A stretch of 54,488 bases of DNA from Cellulosimicrobium cellulans (GTDB taxonomy: Bacteria; Actinomycetota; Actinomycetes; Actinomycetales; Cellulomonadaceae). Made by a program: the position numbers and the translations under genes. The notes beneath the pieces were generated by a model. It worked only from the letters and a program-made list of their open reading frames with translations, did no database searches and was not told the DNA's origin. Shown one piece after another: positions 7,193 through 15,313 of this stretch (positions within the stretch are counted from its first letter, which is position 1; each line of letters starts with the position of its first letter). The DNA lies in assembly GCF_007679345.1 (NCBI RefSeq), contig NZ_VEGH01000021.1, forward strand, positions 1 through 54,488, given 5' to 3'.

Positions 7193-8110
7193 TCACCGGA
7201 GCGACCCTGCGTTCAGCCGCCGCTGCATCTCGGCGATGGCCGGCGACCGCGCCCAGAACGCGCCGTCGGCGAAGGTGCCGACGCGGCTCTGGAGCGCACG
7301 GAACGTGGTCGGCCCGCCGATGCCGTCTGCGGGCACGCCGAGCCAGTTCTGCATGGCTCGCATGAGGGGCGAGCCCTTCGGCGCACCGACCCATTCCCAC
7401 CCCGAGGTCAGTCCGGGGTTGTTGCTCCGGTGCGCGGAGTACTGGCTCGACACCACGCCGTCGACGTACGTGCCGAAGCACTTCTGGAGGGCGGCTGTCG
7501 TCGCACGGCCCCAGTACCCGTCGGTGACGAGGCCCACGCTGGCGTGGGGGAGGTCGAACGTCCACTCCAGGTCGGGGGCGGTCACGCCCTCGCGGTCGTA
7601 CGCGGGACGCCCGTACCCGACGATCGTGATCCCTCGGCTGAGCGGACCCCGGAGCTTGCGAGCGACGCAGCCGCCGGAGTCCTCGCTGCCGGGCATGTCG
7701 GCCCGTGAGGTGTTGCCCTCGATCGTGTAGGCGCCGAGTCCGTTCACGCTCTCGACGATGCCCACGTGGTTCACGTACCCGCGCGCTGCGCCGATCTTCA
7801 TGTACAGGATGTCCCCCCGTCGTACGCCCGACAGGCCGTTGGTCCAGCGACCGCGAGCCTTGAACCAGTCGGCTCCCGCAGGGGTGCTCATGTGACGGGG
7901 GATGATCTCGCCGAGCATCCCCGACTGATTCGCGCACCACGAGACGAACATCGCGCACCAGAAATCGTGGTATCCGTACCAGTGGGTGTAGATGCTGTCA
8001 CGCGGGTCGCCGTTCCAGTGGACCTTTCCGGGCTGGAATGCCGCGCCCTTCAGGCCCCTCGACGGCTCCCCGGTCGCAACTCCCAGAATCATGTCCGCCG
8101 TTCGAATCAT
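7193..8110 (-). CDS. CHAP-domain endolysin with C-terminal peptidoglycan-binding repeats
   Basis: The product has 305 aa. The N-terminal CHAP amidase/endopeptidase domain has its nucleophile at Cys52 (YHDFWCAMFVSWCANQ) and the catalytic histidine at His115 (GYVNHVGIVES). The C-terminal third contains actinophage-type cell-wall-binding repeats (TDGYWGRATTAALQKCFGT, SPLMRAMQNWLGVPADGIGG, IAEMQRRLNAGSLR). There is no signal peptide, as expected for a phage lysin released by a holin. The ATG chosen lies four bases after the stop of the small upstream gene, so the two are coupled. The protein would cut cell-wall peptide bonds. Prophage lysis or a domesticated autolysin are both possible. Confidence 0.85.
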   Translation of the reverse strand: MIRTADMILGVATGEPSRGLKGAAFQPGKVHWNGDPRDSIYTHWYGYHDFWCAMFVSWCANQSGMLGEIIPRHMSTPAGADWFKARGRWTNGLSGVRRGDILYMKIGAARGYVNHVGIVESVNGLGAYTIEGNTSRADMPGSEDSGGCVARKLRGPLSRGITIVGYGRPAYDREGVTAPDLEWTFDLPHASVGLVTDGYWGRATTAALQKCFGTYVDGVVSSQYSAHRSNNPGLTSGWEWVGAPKGSPLMRAMQNWLGVPADGIGGPTTFRALQSRVGTFADGAFWARSPAIAEMQRRLNAGSLR

Positions 8111-8114
8111 GACA

Positions 8115-8240
8115 TCAGTCCGGGTTCCGGTTGCCGAGATCCACCGCATCCTGAGATGCGGTGGGATCATCGCCCATCGGAAACTCGTCGACCTCTTCTG
8201 GCGGGATGTTGGCGATCTCTTCAGGCGTCAGTTCCGACAT
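8115..8240 (-). CDS. 41-residue acidic peptide gene directly before the lysin
   Basis: The ATG has a well-spaced GGAGA Shine-Dalgarno, and the stop is four bases before the lysin start. The peptide is acidic, with two similar halves (TPEEIANI and PPEEVDEF) and a polar tail ending LGNRNPD. It has no cysteine, membrane segment or signal peptide, and I do not recognise a family. The frame is open upstream to another ATG at 8402, but that has no Shine-Dalgarno and lies before the likely promoter. Possible roles are a lysin inhibitor, a chaperone-like partner, or a phage structural leftover. Confidence 0.6.
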   Translation of the reverse strand: MSELTPEEIANIPPEEVDEFPMGDDPTASQDAVDLGNRNPD

Positions 8241-8596
8241 GTGTTTCTCCTTCGCTGCGACCGGTCGGTCGCGTAGTGCGCCGAGAATCGGTATGTCCTC
8301 GGCTGCGATGGAGATGACGTTAGTTTGCAGGAAAGCGCACGGCCAAGTTGCTCGATGTTCCTTGATGCCGCTTGGTGCGAGTGATTGTTGTTTGTTGTTC
8401 ATCGCCGGACTGAGGTGAAGCCCGCGCTGCCCAAGGCGAGCGGAAGGAGGTGCAGGGGCGCGCGGTGACGAGCGCCGGTCGTGGCGCCGTCCGGCCGCCA
8501 AGGTGGGAACCGAGCACCTACTCAGGTGGACGAAGGCACGCCGCAATGAAGTCGTCCAGTCGTCTGGGCGGCTGGTCAGGCGGTCCGCTCGGCCTC
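8241..8596 (-). other. intergenic region upstream of the peptide-lysin operon
   Basis: This 356 bp region lies between the peptide gene and the 3' end of the ThrE gene. It contains an unusually AT-rich patch for this genome near 8385-8402 and the promoter-like pair described separately. An in-frame N-terminal extension of the peptide to 8402 is possible but poorly supported. Otherwise nothing is recognised. Confidence 0.4.
8317..8346 (-). promoter_or_regulatory. candidate promoter of the peptide-lysin operon
   Basis: On the minus strand TTGGCC and TAACGT are separated by 18 bases. This would start transcription about 70 bases upstream of the peptide ATG. It is judged by eye only. Confidence 0.4.
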
Positions 8597-10552
8597 TCAG
8601 ACCGGCGGGTCGGTGCGGCGACGCAGCCGCCAGGGGCGCGCGGCCGGGAGCAGCCCCGGCACGCCGCCCATCGACCACCGCTGCTGCCGCCCCGGCAGGC
8701 CGCGCGCCGCCGACAGGCCGACGAGGACGCCCAGCGCGATCGCCACCATCGTGCCGCCGGTCGTCACGAGCGTGGACACGCCGTTGCTGTCGCCGTCCAG
8801 CAGGCTGGTCACCCCGACCAGGCCGAGGGCACCGGGCACCAGCATCCAGAAGGCGGGCAGGAACGACACGAGCGGAGACGGGCCCGACGGGAACCGGGAC
8901 ACCGCCAGTGCGACCGGCGTCATGGCGAGCGCGCCGACGAACGCCGACAGCGCCCCGCCGAGCAGCGCGTCCCCGAGCACCTGCGCGCCGTACGCGACGG
9001 CGAGCACCAGGACGACCCAGCCGATGGTCCGCGGCCGACCGCACCGGTAGACGACCGTGCCGGCCCCGAACACCGCGACGCCGATCCACGGCGCGACGGG
9101 ACCGAGGGCGTTGCTGCTGGAGGCGAGGTCGACGGCGGGCACGCCGACCAGGGCGGCGGCCGCGACGATCCCGCCCGCCAGCAGGACGAGCTGCATCGCG
9201 CCCGCGGCGATGCGCCCCGCTCCGGAGAGCATCTGCCCGGTGGCGAGCTCGATGACCCCGGTCGTGAGCAGGCCGCCCGGCAGGAACAGCACGAGGGGGG
9301 CGACCAGCGACGGGAGCACGCCGAGATCGGGTACGACCCGCGCCGCGAGCAGCACGGCCGCCGCGACGACGAACGCGGACGCGACGGTCACCAGCACCTC
9401 GGCGCCGCTGGGCATGCGGCCCGCCACCAGCTGCACGGCGCCGACGGCGAGGCCGAGCCCGGCGGCGAACAGCAGGTCGAGCCACGAGCCGCCGAGGAGC
9501 GCGGCGATGCCCACCGACAGCAGCAGGTAACCGCCGAGCCGCGCGAGCATCCCGAACGGGGGCGCGCCCGCGCGCAGCAGCGTGATCCGGGCGGTCGAGC
9601 CGGCGACGTCCGCGTCCGGCTCCGCGACGTCGCGGAGCACGTCGGTGAGCTCGTCGACCTGGTGCAGGAGCAGGGGACGGCGCCCGGTCGACACGGCCGC
9701 AGTGGCGACGCCGTCCCCGTCGGGCACCGAGACGAGCAGCGCGGTCGGCAGGACCACGGTCTCGGTGCCCGGCACCCCGTGCACGGCGGCGATCTCGTCC
9801 AGGGTGTCGGCGACGGAGGACACCGTGTGCCCGGCGTCGACCATGGCCTCGCCCGCCACGACCATGAGGCGCAGCACCTCGGCGGGGGTGGGGGGCGTGG
9901 GCAGCTCGGCGGTGTCGCCGTCGACGGCGGGCAGGGCGGCGGTCGTCGCGTCGGACTCGGCCGCGGCGGCCCCCGCGCCGGTCGCCCCCGCGCCGCCCGC
10001 CTCGGCCGCGAGCCGGGCGCGGCGGGCCGAGATGGCCACGACCGCGACCGCCCCCGCGACGACGACGGCGAGCGCCGCGATCAGCTCGGCCCAGGGCGTC
10101 GAGGACGTGGTGACGGCGGGCGGGCGGCTGAACTGCCGGGACCCGCCCGTCCCCGCCCCGGCGTCGGTGGGTGACGGAGTCGGGCTGGGAGCCGGGCTGC
10201 CGGTGGGTGCCGGCGTCGACGTCGGGCCCGGCGTCGGCGTGGGCTGCGGCTCCGCCGTCGGCACCGGCGCGGGGACCTGCTGGGTCGGCGTCGGCGTCGG
10301 CACGGGCGTGGTGGTGGGGGCGGGTTGCGCCGGCGAGGGGGTGGGGGACGGCGCGGGGACGGCCCCCGTGCCCGCGTCCTGACCCTCGTCGGTGGTCGTG
10401 CCGGGAGCGGCCGCGCCGTCGCGCTGCGTGCCGGAGCCGCCGTCGGACACCGAGGCCCCCGCCGGGGCGCCCGCGAGGGCGACGACGCCGACCAGGGCGA
10501 GCACGAGCGCCAGCAGCAGCGCCGCGACCCGCGCGGTGCTCGTGCGTCGCAT
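8597..10552 (-). CDS. ThrE-family threonine/serine exporter with a long Pro/Thr tether
   Basis: The product has 651 aa, about 160 more than Corynebacterium ThrE. It begins with a signal-like hydrophobic segment (ARVAALLLALVLALVGVVAL). About 100 residues of Pro/Thr/Ser/Ala repeats (PTPTPTQQVPAPVPT) follow, then one membrane helix near the end of that region. The ThrE/DUF1212 domain begins with EVLRLMVVAGEAMVDAGHTV and GVPGTETVVLPTALLVSVPD, followed by about ten membrane helices. The family exports threonine and serine by proton-driven transport. The chosen ATG opens the signal-like helix; an in-frame ATG farther upstream would add 27 polar residues. It is a single gene, and the outer tether is the unusual part. 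Confidence 0.85.
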   Translation of the reverse strand: MRRTSTARVAALLLALVLALVGVVALAGAPAGASVSDGGSGTQRDGAAAPGTTTDEGQDAGTGAVPAPSPTPSPAQPAPTTTPVPTPTPTQQVPAPVPTAEPQPTPTPGPTSTPAPTGSPAPSPTPSPTDAGAGTGGSRQFSRPPAVTTSSTPWAELIAALAVVVAGAVAVVAISARRARLAAEAGGAGATGAGAAAAESDATTAALPAVDGDTAELPTPPTPAEVLRLMVVAGEAMVDAGHTVSSVADTLDEIAAVHGVPGTETVVLPTALLVSVPDGDGVATAAVSTGRRPLLLHQVDELTDVLRDVAEPDADVAGSTARITLLRAGAPPFGMLARLGGYLLLSVGIAALLGGSWLDLLFAAGLGLAVGAVQLVAGRMPSGAEVLVTVASAFVVAAAVLLAARVVPDLGVLPSLVAPLVLFLPGGLLTTGVIELATGQMLSGAGRIAAGAMQLVLLAGGIVAAAALVGVPAVDLASSSNALGPVAPWIGVAVFGAGTVVYRCGRPRTIGWVVLVLAVAYGAQVLGDALLGGALSAFVGALAMTPVALAVSRFPSGPSPLVSFLPAFWMLVPGALGLVGVTSLLDGDSNGVSTLVTTGGTMVAIALGVLVGLSAARGLPGRQQRWSMGGVPGLLPAARPWRLRRRTDPPV

Positions 10553-10742
10553 GCTGCTGCCGTCCCCCTGCCGGTCGATCACCACGGGCGGCCATCCCGG
10601 CCTGGACCCACGGTAGCCCGACGGGTCGCCCACGGCGTGCCCCGGCGGTGGCCGGCCGGTGGGTGGCGGGTGAAGGGGCGGTGCAGGGCAGCGGGACCGC
10701 CGCGGCCCTGCCCGGTCCGGTCGGTGCCGGCCGGCCGTGCGG

Positions 10743-11528
10743 CTACGCGACGACGAGCGACAGCGTCGCGGCCCGTCCGGCAGGTGCGTCCAGCTCGACC
10801 GCGAGCAGCTCCGTGCCGACCAGCTCCTGCGCCGCGCGGGCCAGCCGCTCCGCCGTCGTCGGCGCCCCGCCGCGGCGGGTGAGCAGGTGGCGGGTGAGCA
10901 CGCCGCGCGTGTGCTTGGCGTGGTGGGACACCACGGAGCGCCTCCCGTCGACCTCGCGTAGCACCCGCACCTGCACCCACGACCCGTGGGCGGCCCGCGG
11001 CGGTCTCCACGCGGCGAGGTAGGTGGCCGAACGGCAGTCGACGACCAGCTCGCCGGCCTCGGCCCGCGGGTCGAGCTCGGCCCGCAGCGGCTCCCGCCAC
11101 ACGGCCGCGAGCGGCCCGACGCCCGGCAGGTCGACGCCCATCGACAGCCGGTAGGCCGGGATCCGGTCCTCGGGAGCGACCAGGCCCCACAGCCCGGACA
11201 CGACGCGCACGCTCTCCGCGGCGCGCCGGCGCTGGGTCGTCGTCAGCCGGTCCAGTCCCGCCGCCCCGTACAGCACGCCGGTGTACACCGAGCGCGCCTC
11301 CGCGGCGGGCGCGTGCCGCAGGTCGACGTTGCGGGCCACCTCGTCGGCGATGCCCGCGCCCACGCCCAGCACCTCGACGGCGTCCGGGCGCGCGCTCGCC
11401 GCGACCAGGGCGTCCAGCACGCGCTCACGCGTCGGCGTCAGGGCCGGGGCGGACAGGGCGGCCGGGTCGAGCGCGGCGCCGCGCACGGGCGCCGTCTTGC
11501 CCTCGGACGGGGGGAGGAGGATCAGCAC
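10743..11528 (-). CDS. yaaA: peroxide stress protein YaaA (DUF328)
   Basis: The product has 261 aa. It starts with the family signature MLILLPPSEGKTAPVRG, and VYTGVLYGAAGLD, SGLWGLVAPEDRIPAYRLSMG and VVSHHAKHTRGVLTRHLL follow, all typical of YaaA. In Escherichia coli YaaA limits free intracellular iron during hydrogen peroxide stress, and the fold binds DNA. The protein is cytosolic. It seems to be a single gene, divergent from the next one. TACAGT seven bases before the GTG supports a leaderless start. Confidence 0.9.
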   Translation of the reverse strand: MLILLPPSEGKTAPVRGAALDPAALSAPALTPTRERVLDALVAASARPDAVEVLGVGAGIADEVARNVDLRHAPAAEARSVYTGVLYGAAGLDRLTTTQRRRAAESVRVVSGLWGLVAPEDRIPAYRLSMGVDLPGVGPLAAVWREPLRAELDPRAEAGELVVDCRSATYLAAWRPPRAAHGSWVQVRVLREVDGRRSVVSHHAKHTRGVLTRHLLTRRGGAPTTAERLARAAQELVGTELLAVELDAPAGRAATLSLVVA

Positions 11529-11535
11529 GCGCTGA

Positions 11536-11541
11536 ACTGTA
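11536..11541 (-). promoter_or_regulatory. -10 box TACAGT, leaderless yaaA
   Basis: TACAGT is followed by seven bases and the GTG start. No Shine-Dalgarno sequence lies between them. Confidence 0.55.
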
Positions 11542-11771
11542 GGCGGCGCGGGGCGGTCGGCCGGCGCGCGGCGAGGGTGCGGTTCGCCACGTGCGGCGCG
11601 ACCCCGGTGGCCCGCGGGCGTCCCGGCCCGCGCACGCACCATGAGGCCGTCGTGAGGGCGCTGCCGGCACTGCTCGCCGGGTGCGGCACGGACGCGGGGT
11701 CCCGGCGTCGGCGACGTGCGTGGAGCCACGGCGTCCCGCGCGCGGGCCGGTCGGGGTGCGACCATCGCGGG

Positions 11772-12671
11772 GTGCTGACGCGGGGGATGGACGGGGTGAC
11801 GCGGGCCTGGGTCCGCGCGACGGGCCGACGGGTGGACCTGCCCGCGACGCCGTGGCTGCAGGGACCGGTCGGGGATCTCGACCGCGTCGGTGACGCGTGG
11901 CTCCCGGCGGAGGCCCACCGGCTCGGCGCCGAGGTGGCCGGACAGGGCGGCGGAGGTGACGCCGGGCCCCAGGGCCTGCTCGGGTCGATGGCGGAGCTGG
12001 ACCGACCGGACTTCGCCGCCGACGCGCTCGCCGGGCCGGTCCGCCGGTTCTACGAGCGCACCTCGACCTGGCGGCTCGACGCCTGGGTCGGCTGGGCCCC
12101 GTGGGCGTGGCCGTTCGGCTGGGCGGTCGCCGCGCTGTTCGCGCGCCGCCTGGACCAGCTCGCCCTGCCCCTGCGCTCCCTCGACCTCGCGCACGGCATG
12201 TCGAGCGCCGTCACGCCGCTCGTCCGGGACGGCGCCCAGGTCGGTGCCCTGTGGCTGCGCCGCCTCCGCGCCACCGGCCGGATCGTGTTCAGCGGCCTGT
12301 ACGGCGTCGTGCGGCTCCCGGCGTCCGGCGAGCCCGCCGTGCGCGTGACGTTCCCGCTGCCGCGCGGTCGGCTCGTGGTCCTCCTCCGGCCCACCGCGAC
12401 CGCCGACGGCGGCCTCGTGCTCACGTCGGGGGCGGGGGCGTGGGGCGACCCGGGCGCGTACCTCGTCGTCGACCGGCCCGCCGGCTGCTGGGCGCGGCGC
12501 ATCCCGGTGCACGAGCGGTTCCACGTGTTCGAGGACCCCGAGGGGGTGCTCCGCACGGACCACGGCCTGCGGCTCGGCACCCTGCCCGTGCTGCGGCTGC
12601 ACTACCGGCTGACCGAGTCGGCCGGGCAGGAGCCGGCCCTCCGCGAGGGCGAGGCTGCGGCCGGGGCGTAG
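11772..12671 (+). CDS. conserved hypothetical protein
   Basis: The product has 299 aa and no family I can name. It has an aromatic-rich centre (FYERTSTWRLDAWVGWAPWA, then PFGWAVAALFARRLDQLALP) that may be membrane-associated or a hydrophobic core. A beta-rich C-terminal half follows (VRVTFPLPRGRLVVLLRPT, then RIPVHERFHVFEDPEGVLRT). I recall similar uncharacterised proteins in other actinobacteria. GACCAT six bases before the GTG matches the leaderless pattern seen in this window, and no Shine-Dalgarno is present. Its stop codon lies one base before the rnpB -10 box. Confidence 0.7.
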   Translation: MLTRGMDGVTRAWVRATGRRVDLPATPWLQGPVGDLDRVGDAWLPAEAHRLGAEVAGQGGGGDAGPQGLLGSMAELDRPDFAADALAGPVRRFYERTSTWRLDAWVGWAPWAWPFGWAVAALFARRLDQLALPLRSLDLAHGMSSAVTPLVRDGAQVGALWLRRLRATGRIVFSGLYGVVRLPASGEPAVRVTFPLPRGRLVVLLRPTATADGGLVLTSGAGAWGDPGAYLVVDRPAGCWARRIPVHERFHVFEDPEGVLRTDHGLRLGTLPVLRLHYRLTESAGQEPALREGEAAAGA

Positions 12672-12677
12672 TAGGCT
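12672..12677 (+). promoter_or_regulatory. -10 box TAGGCT of the RNase P RNA gene
   Basis: TAGGCT ends seven bases before the predicted first base of the RNA. No good -35 is visible at the usual distance. Confidence 0.55.
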
Positions 12678-12684
12678 GACGGGC

Positions 12685-13077
12685 GCGGATGAGCTGGCCA
12701 GGCGGCCGCGTCGAGCCCTCGGGCTCGCCGAGGAACGTCCGGGCTCCACAGGGCAGGGTGGTGGGTAACGCCCACCCGGGGTGACCCGCGGGACAGTGCC
12801 ACAGAAAGCAGACCGCCACCGCACGGCTCTCGGGCCGGACGGTGGTAAGGGTGAAACGGTGGTGTAAGAGACCACCAGCGTGCCGGGTGACCGGCACGGC
12901 TCGGTAAACCCCACCCGGAGCAAGGCCAGACAGGGAGCGTTCGAGGGCTGCCCGCCCGAGCTCCCGGGTAGGCCGCTGGAGGCGCACGGCAACGTGCGTC
13001 GTAGATGGATGGTCGCCACCCGCGCGGGGGTAACCGCGCGCGGGGACAGAACCCGGCGTACCGGCCAGCTCATCCGC
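12685..13077 (+). ncRNA. rnpB: RNase P RNA, bacterial type A
   Basis: This is the catalytic RNA of ribonuclease P, which matures the 5' ends of tRNAs. Conserved regions are present in order: GAGGAACGTCCGGGCTCCAC near the 5' side, then CCACAGAAAGCAGACCGCC, GGTAAGGGTGAAACGGTG with GTAAGAGACCACC, GGTAAACCCCACCCGG, and near the 3' side GTCGTAGATGGATGGTCG with GGGGACAGAACCCGGCGTA. The ends pair over about 15 bases (GCGGATGAGCTGGCC with GGCCAGCTCATCCGC), which sets the boundaries. The length of about 393 nt is normal for high-GC actinobacteria. Confidence 0.96.
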
Positions 13078-13228
13078 GCACGAGGCAGCCCCGGCCACGT
13101 CGGCCGGCGCTTCGTCGTGCGTCGGCGGACGGTGCGCGGCCCCACGGTGGCGCGCGGCCCCGACCCCGGGCGCCGCGGGCCGAGCGCCCCTACCCTGGAC
13201 GGGAGAAGACCGACGGAGGGGGCCCGTC

Positions 13229-13456
13229 ATGTCCGAGGCGCGCTTCAGGATGACCCGGCTCGCGGTGGACGAGGCGGCGGACAGCCGCAGTCTCGCCGAG
13301 CTCGCGGAGCGGCTCACGCGGGACCCGACCGCGCACTACCAGGGCGCGGTGCCGGCCGAGGTGGGCGCGGTCGTGCACGGCGTGCTGACGTGGGGAGCGC
13401 GGCCCGGGAGGCCGCGCGAGCACCACGCGGCGGTCACGGTCGAGCGCCTCGCCTGA
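13229..13456 (+). CDS. small hypothetical protein
   Basis: The product has 75 aa. The ATG is preceded by a strong Shine-Dalgarno (CGGAGGGGG, six bases away), and TACCCT at about 13191 could be the -10 of a short-leader transcript. The sequence is a charged helix (AADSRSLAELAERLTRDP) followed by HYQGAVPAEVGAVVHGVL. No family is recognised. Its 3' end overlaps the convergent DUF6191-like gene by 23 bases. Confidence 0.65.
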   Translation: MSEARFRMTRLAVDEAADSRSLAELAERLTRDPTAHYQGAVPAEVGAVVHGVLTWGARPGRPREHHAAVTVERLA

Positions 13457-13781
13457 CGGGCTGCCCGCGCCCCGGCCGCCGGGGCTCCGCGTCGACGTGC
13501 GCGGTGCCCGCGTCCAGGTCGACGGGCGGAGCGCCGTCACCCACGTCGTGCCGGTCGTGCCGCTGGCGCTCCTGCTCCTCGGTGGTGTGGGTCCGGCTCG
13601 GCTGGAACACGTCGATGAGCTCGGCGACCATCCCGCCGCCGGCCGCCGCGCCGCCCGTGTCCCGACGGCGCGACCGGCCGCGCGCCCGGAGGTCGAGCAG
13701 CCCCCACGCGACGAGGCGGTCGAGCAGGACGAGGAGCGCGACGGTCGCGGCCACCGCGACCACCCACCCGGTCACGTCCAT
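13434..13781 (-). CDS. small single-span membrane protein, DUF6191-like
   Basis: The product has 115 aa. Residues 5-24 form one membrane helix (VTGWVVAVAATVALLVLLDR). A cytosolic tail follows with FQPSRTHTTEEQERQRHD and VGDGAPPVDLDAGTAHVD, which match my memory of DUF6191 proteins from Streptomyces. The function of that family is unknown. The start is the ATG just before the helix, with GACACT seven bases upstream, close to the leaderless -10 pattern. Confidence 0.68.
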   Translation of the reverse strand: MDVTGWVVAVAATVALLVLLDRLVAWGLLDLRARGRSRRRDTGGAAAGGGMVAELIDVFQPSRTHTTEEQERQRHDRHDVGDGAPPVDLDAGTAHVDAEPRRPGRGQPVRRGARP

Positions 13782-13830
13782 GCGGCCCAGTGTCCCTCGC
13801 TCCCGGTGCCCCGGAGCCGTGCGACGTCGC

Positions 13831-14109
13831 CTACGCGCACCCCCGCCGTCGCACATCCGCCGCCGGCAGCCACACCGCGCCCGTCATCACCCGCAGGTCC
13901 ACGATCCGCACCCGGACCAGGGCCGGGGTCCACTCGACCGCCACCGTGTCCAGGGGCTCCGGGCCGGTCTCCCAGCGCAGGGTGACGGTGACCGGGATGG
14001 GCCGCTCGACGTCGTGGTGCACGCCGGGCGGGACCGGCCGCGCGTTGAGCAGCGGGACGGCCGACCGCAGCCGGGACAGGCCGCCCGGGACGGTCTGCGC
14101 GAGGTTCAC
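13831..14109 (-). CDS. small hypothetical beta-rich protein
   Basis: The product has 92 aa and no recognised family. The middle alternates hydrophobic and charged residues in beta-strand fashion (PIPVTVTLRWETGP, DTVAVEWTPALVRVRIVDLR). The GTG used lies six bases after CACACT, which resembles the leaderless -10 arrangement; a second GTG one codon upstream is an alternative. It is divergent from the GNAT gene. Confidence 0.6.
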   Translation of the reverse strand: MNLAQTVPGGLSRLRSAVPLLNARPVPPGVHHDVERPIPVTVTLRWETGPEPLDTVAVEWTPALVRVRIVDLRVMTGAVWLPAADVRRRGCA

Positions 14110-14190
14110 CACGGCAGTGTGCGCCGTCGGCCTCGCCGACGCGCGGGTGGTCCCGGGTGATGTCACCCACGGCCGGGCGCGGGCGGGAGA

Positions 14191-14814
14191 ATGGCCGGCG
14201 TGCAGCCCGACGTGACCGTCCGCCCGATGACCGCCGCGCACGCCCCGGGAGTGCTGGCGGTGTTCGCCGAGGGGATCGCGACCGGCCACGCGACCTTCGA
14301 GAGCGCGGCGCCGACCTGGGCCGCGTTCGACGCCTCCCACCTGCCCGAGCACCGGTTCGTGGCGCTCGCCGGCGAGACCGCGGTAGATGCGGGGTCCGGG
14401 AGCCGGGAACCCCGCGACGAGGACGGTCTCGGCGGGGTCGGCGGGGTCGGCGCGGACGGGCCGGCCGACGCGCCGGAGGCGCCCGGTGGGACGGTGCTCG
14501 GGTGGGTCGCCGCGTCGCCGGTGTCCCGCCGGGCGGTGTACGCCGGGGTGGTGGAGGCGTCGCTGTACGTCGGCGGCGCCGCCCGCGGCCGCGGGGTCGG
14601 CCGGGCGCTGATGGCGGCGCTGCTGGACTCCGCCGCGGCGGGCGGGGTGTGGACGGTGCAGTCGTCGGTGTTCCCGGAGAACACCGGGAGCCTGGCCCTG
14701 CACGCGGCGACGGGGTTCCGGGTGGTCGGCACGCGGGAGCGGATCGCCCGCATGACGTACGGCCCGCTCGCCGGCCGGTGGCGGGACGTCGTGCTGCTGG
14801 AGCGCCGTCTCTGA
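14191..14814 (+). CDS. GNAT N-acetyltransferase, phosphinothricin acetyltransferase-like
   Basis: The product has 207 aa. It is expected to transfer acetyl from acetyl-CoA to an amine; the subgroup includes phosphinothricin and methionine sulfoximine acetyltransferases. The acetyl-CoA loop is ARGRGVGRALMAALLD. The substrate-side signature is GIATGHATFESAAPTWAAFD near the N terminus, and SSVFPENTGSLALHAATGFR lies near the C terminus. About 30 residues rich in Gly, Asp, Glu and Ala (from AGSGSREPRDEDG) are inserted between the second and third strands, where relatives have a short turn. An alternative start is the GTG at 14200, which lies seven bases after GAGAAT and would be leaderless. Confidence 0.85.
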   Translation: MAGVQPDVTVRPMTAAHAPGVLAVFAEGIATGHATFESAAPTWAAFDASHLPEHRFVALAGETAVDAGSGSREPRDEDGLGGVGGVGADGPADAPEAPGGTVLGWVAASPVSRRAVYAGVVEASLYVGGAARGRGVGRALMAALLDSAAAGGVWTVQSSVFPENTGSLALHAATGFRVVGTRERIARMTYGPLAGRWRDVVLLERRL

Positions 14815-14930
14815 CACGTGGCGATCGCGGGCACCACGGACTTCGGTCCTGGTCAGACGCCCGCGGAGGCCCCAGGCTGGGCACGGGGGCTGAGGACGAC
14901 GGCCCCCGCGCACGAGTCAGGGGGGCTCGG

Positions 14931-15251
14931 ATGGAACGGCGACGCCTGCCGCGGATCGCCGCGCTGAGCGGCCCGGAGGCCACGCACGCGCACCACGTCG
15001 AGGTGCACTCGCCGGTGCCGGCGGGCCCCGCGGCGCTCACCTGGACGCTGACGCTGGTCGCCGCCGACGGCACCCCGCTGGCGGAGAGCCGGACGACGTC
15101 GCCCGACTTCCCGCTCCCGCTCGCCGACATCGCCCAGGTGCACCTGGACGTCGTGGGGCTGGTGCAGACGGGGCAGTGGGAGCCCGTCGCGACCGCGCGG
15201 GGCGGTGCCCGGTTCCGCGCGGCCGTCCGGGCCACGCCCCCGCCGGAGTAG
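14931..15251 (+). CDS. small hypothetical protein
   Basis: The product has 106 aa. It shows alternating strands (PAALTWTLTLVAADGTPLA, IAQVHLDVVGLVQTGQWEP) and no recognised motif. The ATG is preceded by a G-rich stretch that can act as a Shine-Dalgarno. It ends just before a strong hairpin shared with the convergent csbD-like gene. Confidence 0.65.
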   Translation: MERRRLPRIAALSGPEATHAHHVEVHSPVPAGPAALTWTLTLVAADGTPLAESRTTSPDFPLPLADIAQVHLDVVGLVQTGQWEPVATARGGARFRAAVRATPPPE

Positions 15252-15266
15252 CCTCCGGACGGCACG

Positions 15267-15298
15267 ACGCCCCGCCCCGGGTGCCCGGGACGGGGCGT
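15267..15298. terminator. bidirectional terminator-like hairpin
   Basis: This is a 15-bp inverted repeat with one mismatch (ACGCCCCG-CCCGGG arms) and a two-base centre. It lies between convergent genes and has no T tract. Confidence 0.65.
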
Positions 15299-15313
15299 GG
15301 TCGGCGCGGAGGC

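Noticed and set aside
8241..8402. A 95-residue form of the acidic peptide starting at 8402
   Set aside because: That ATG has no Shine-Dalgarno and lies upstream of the probable promoter, while the ATG at 8240 has a well-placed GGAGA.
12880..14160. Open frames running through the RNase P RNA gene
   Set aside because: The region is a structured RNA with all conserved blocks; the translated products have no protein character.
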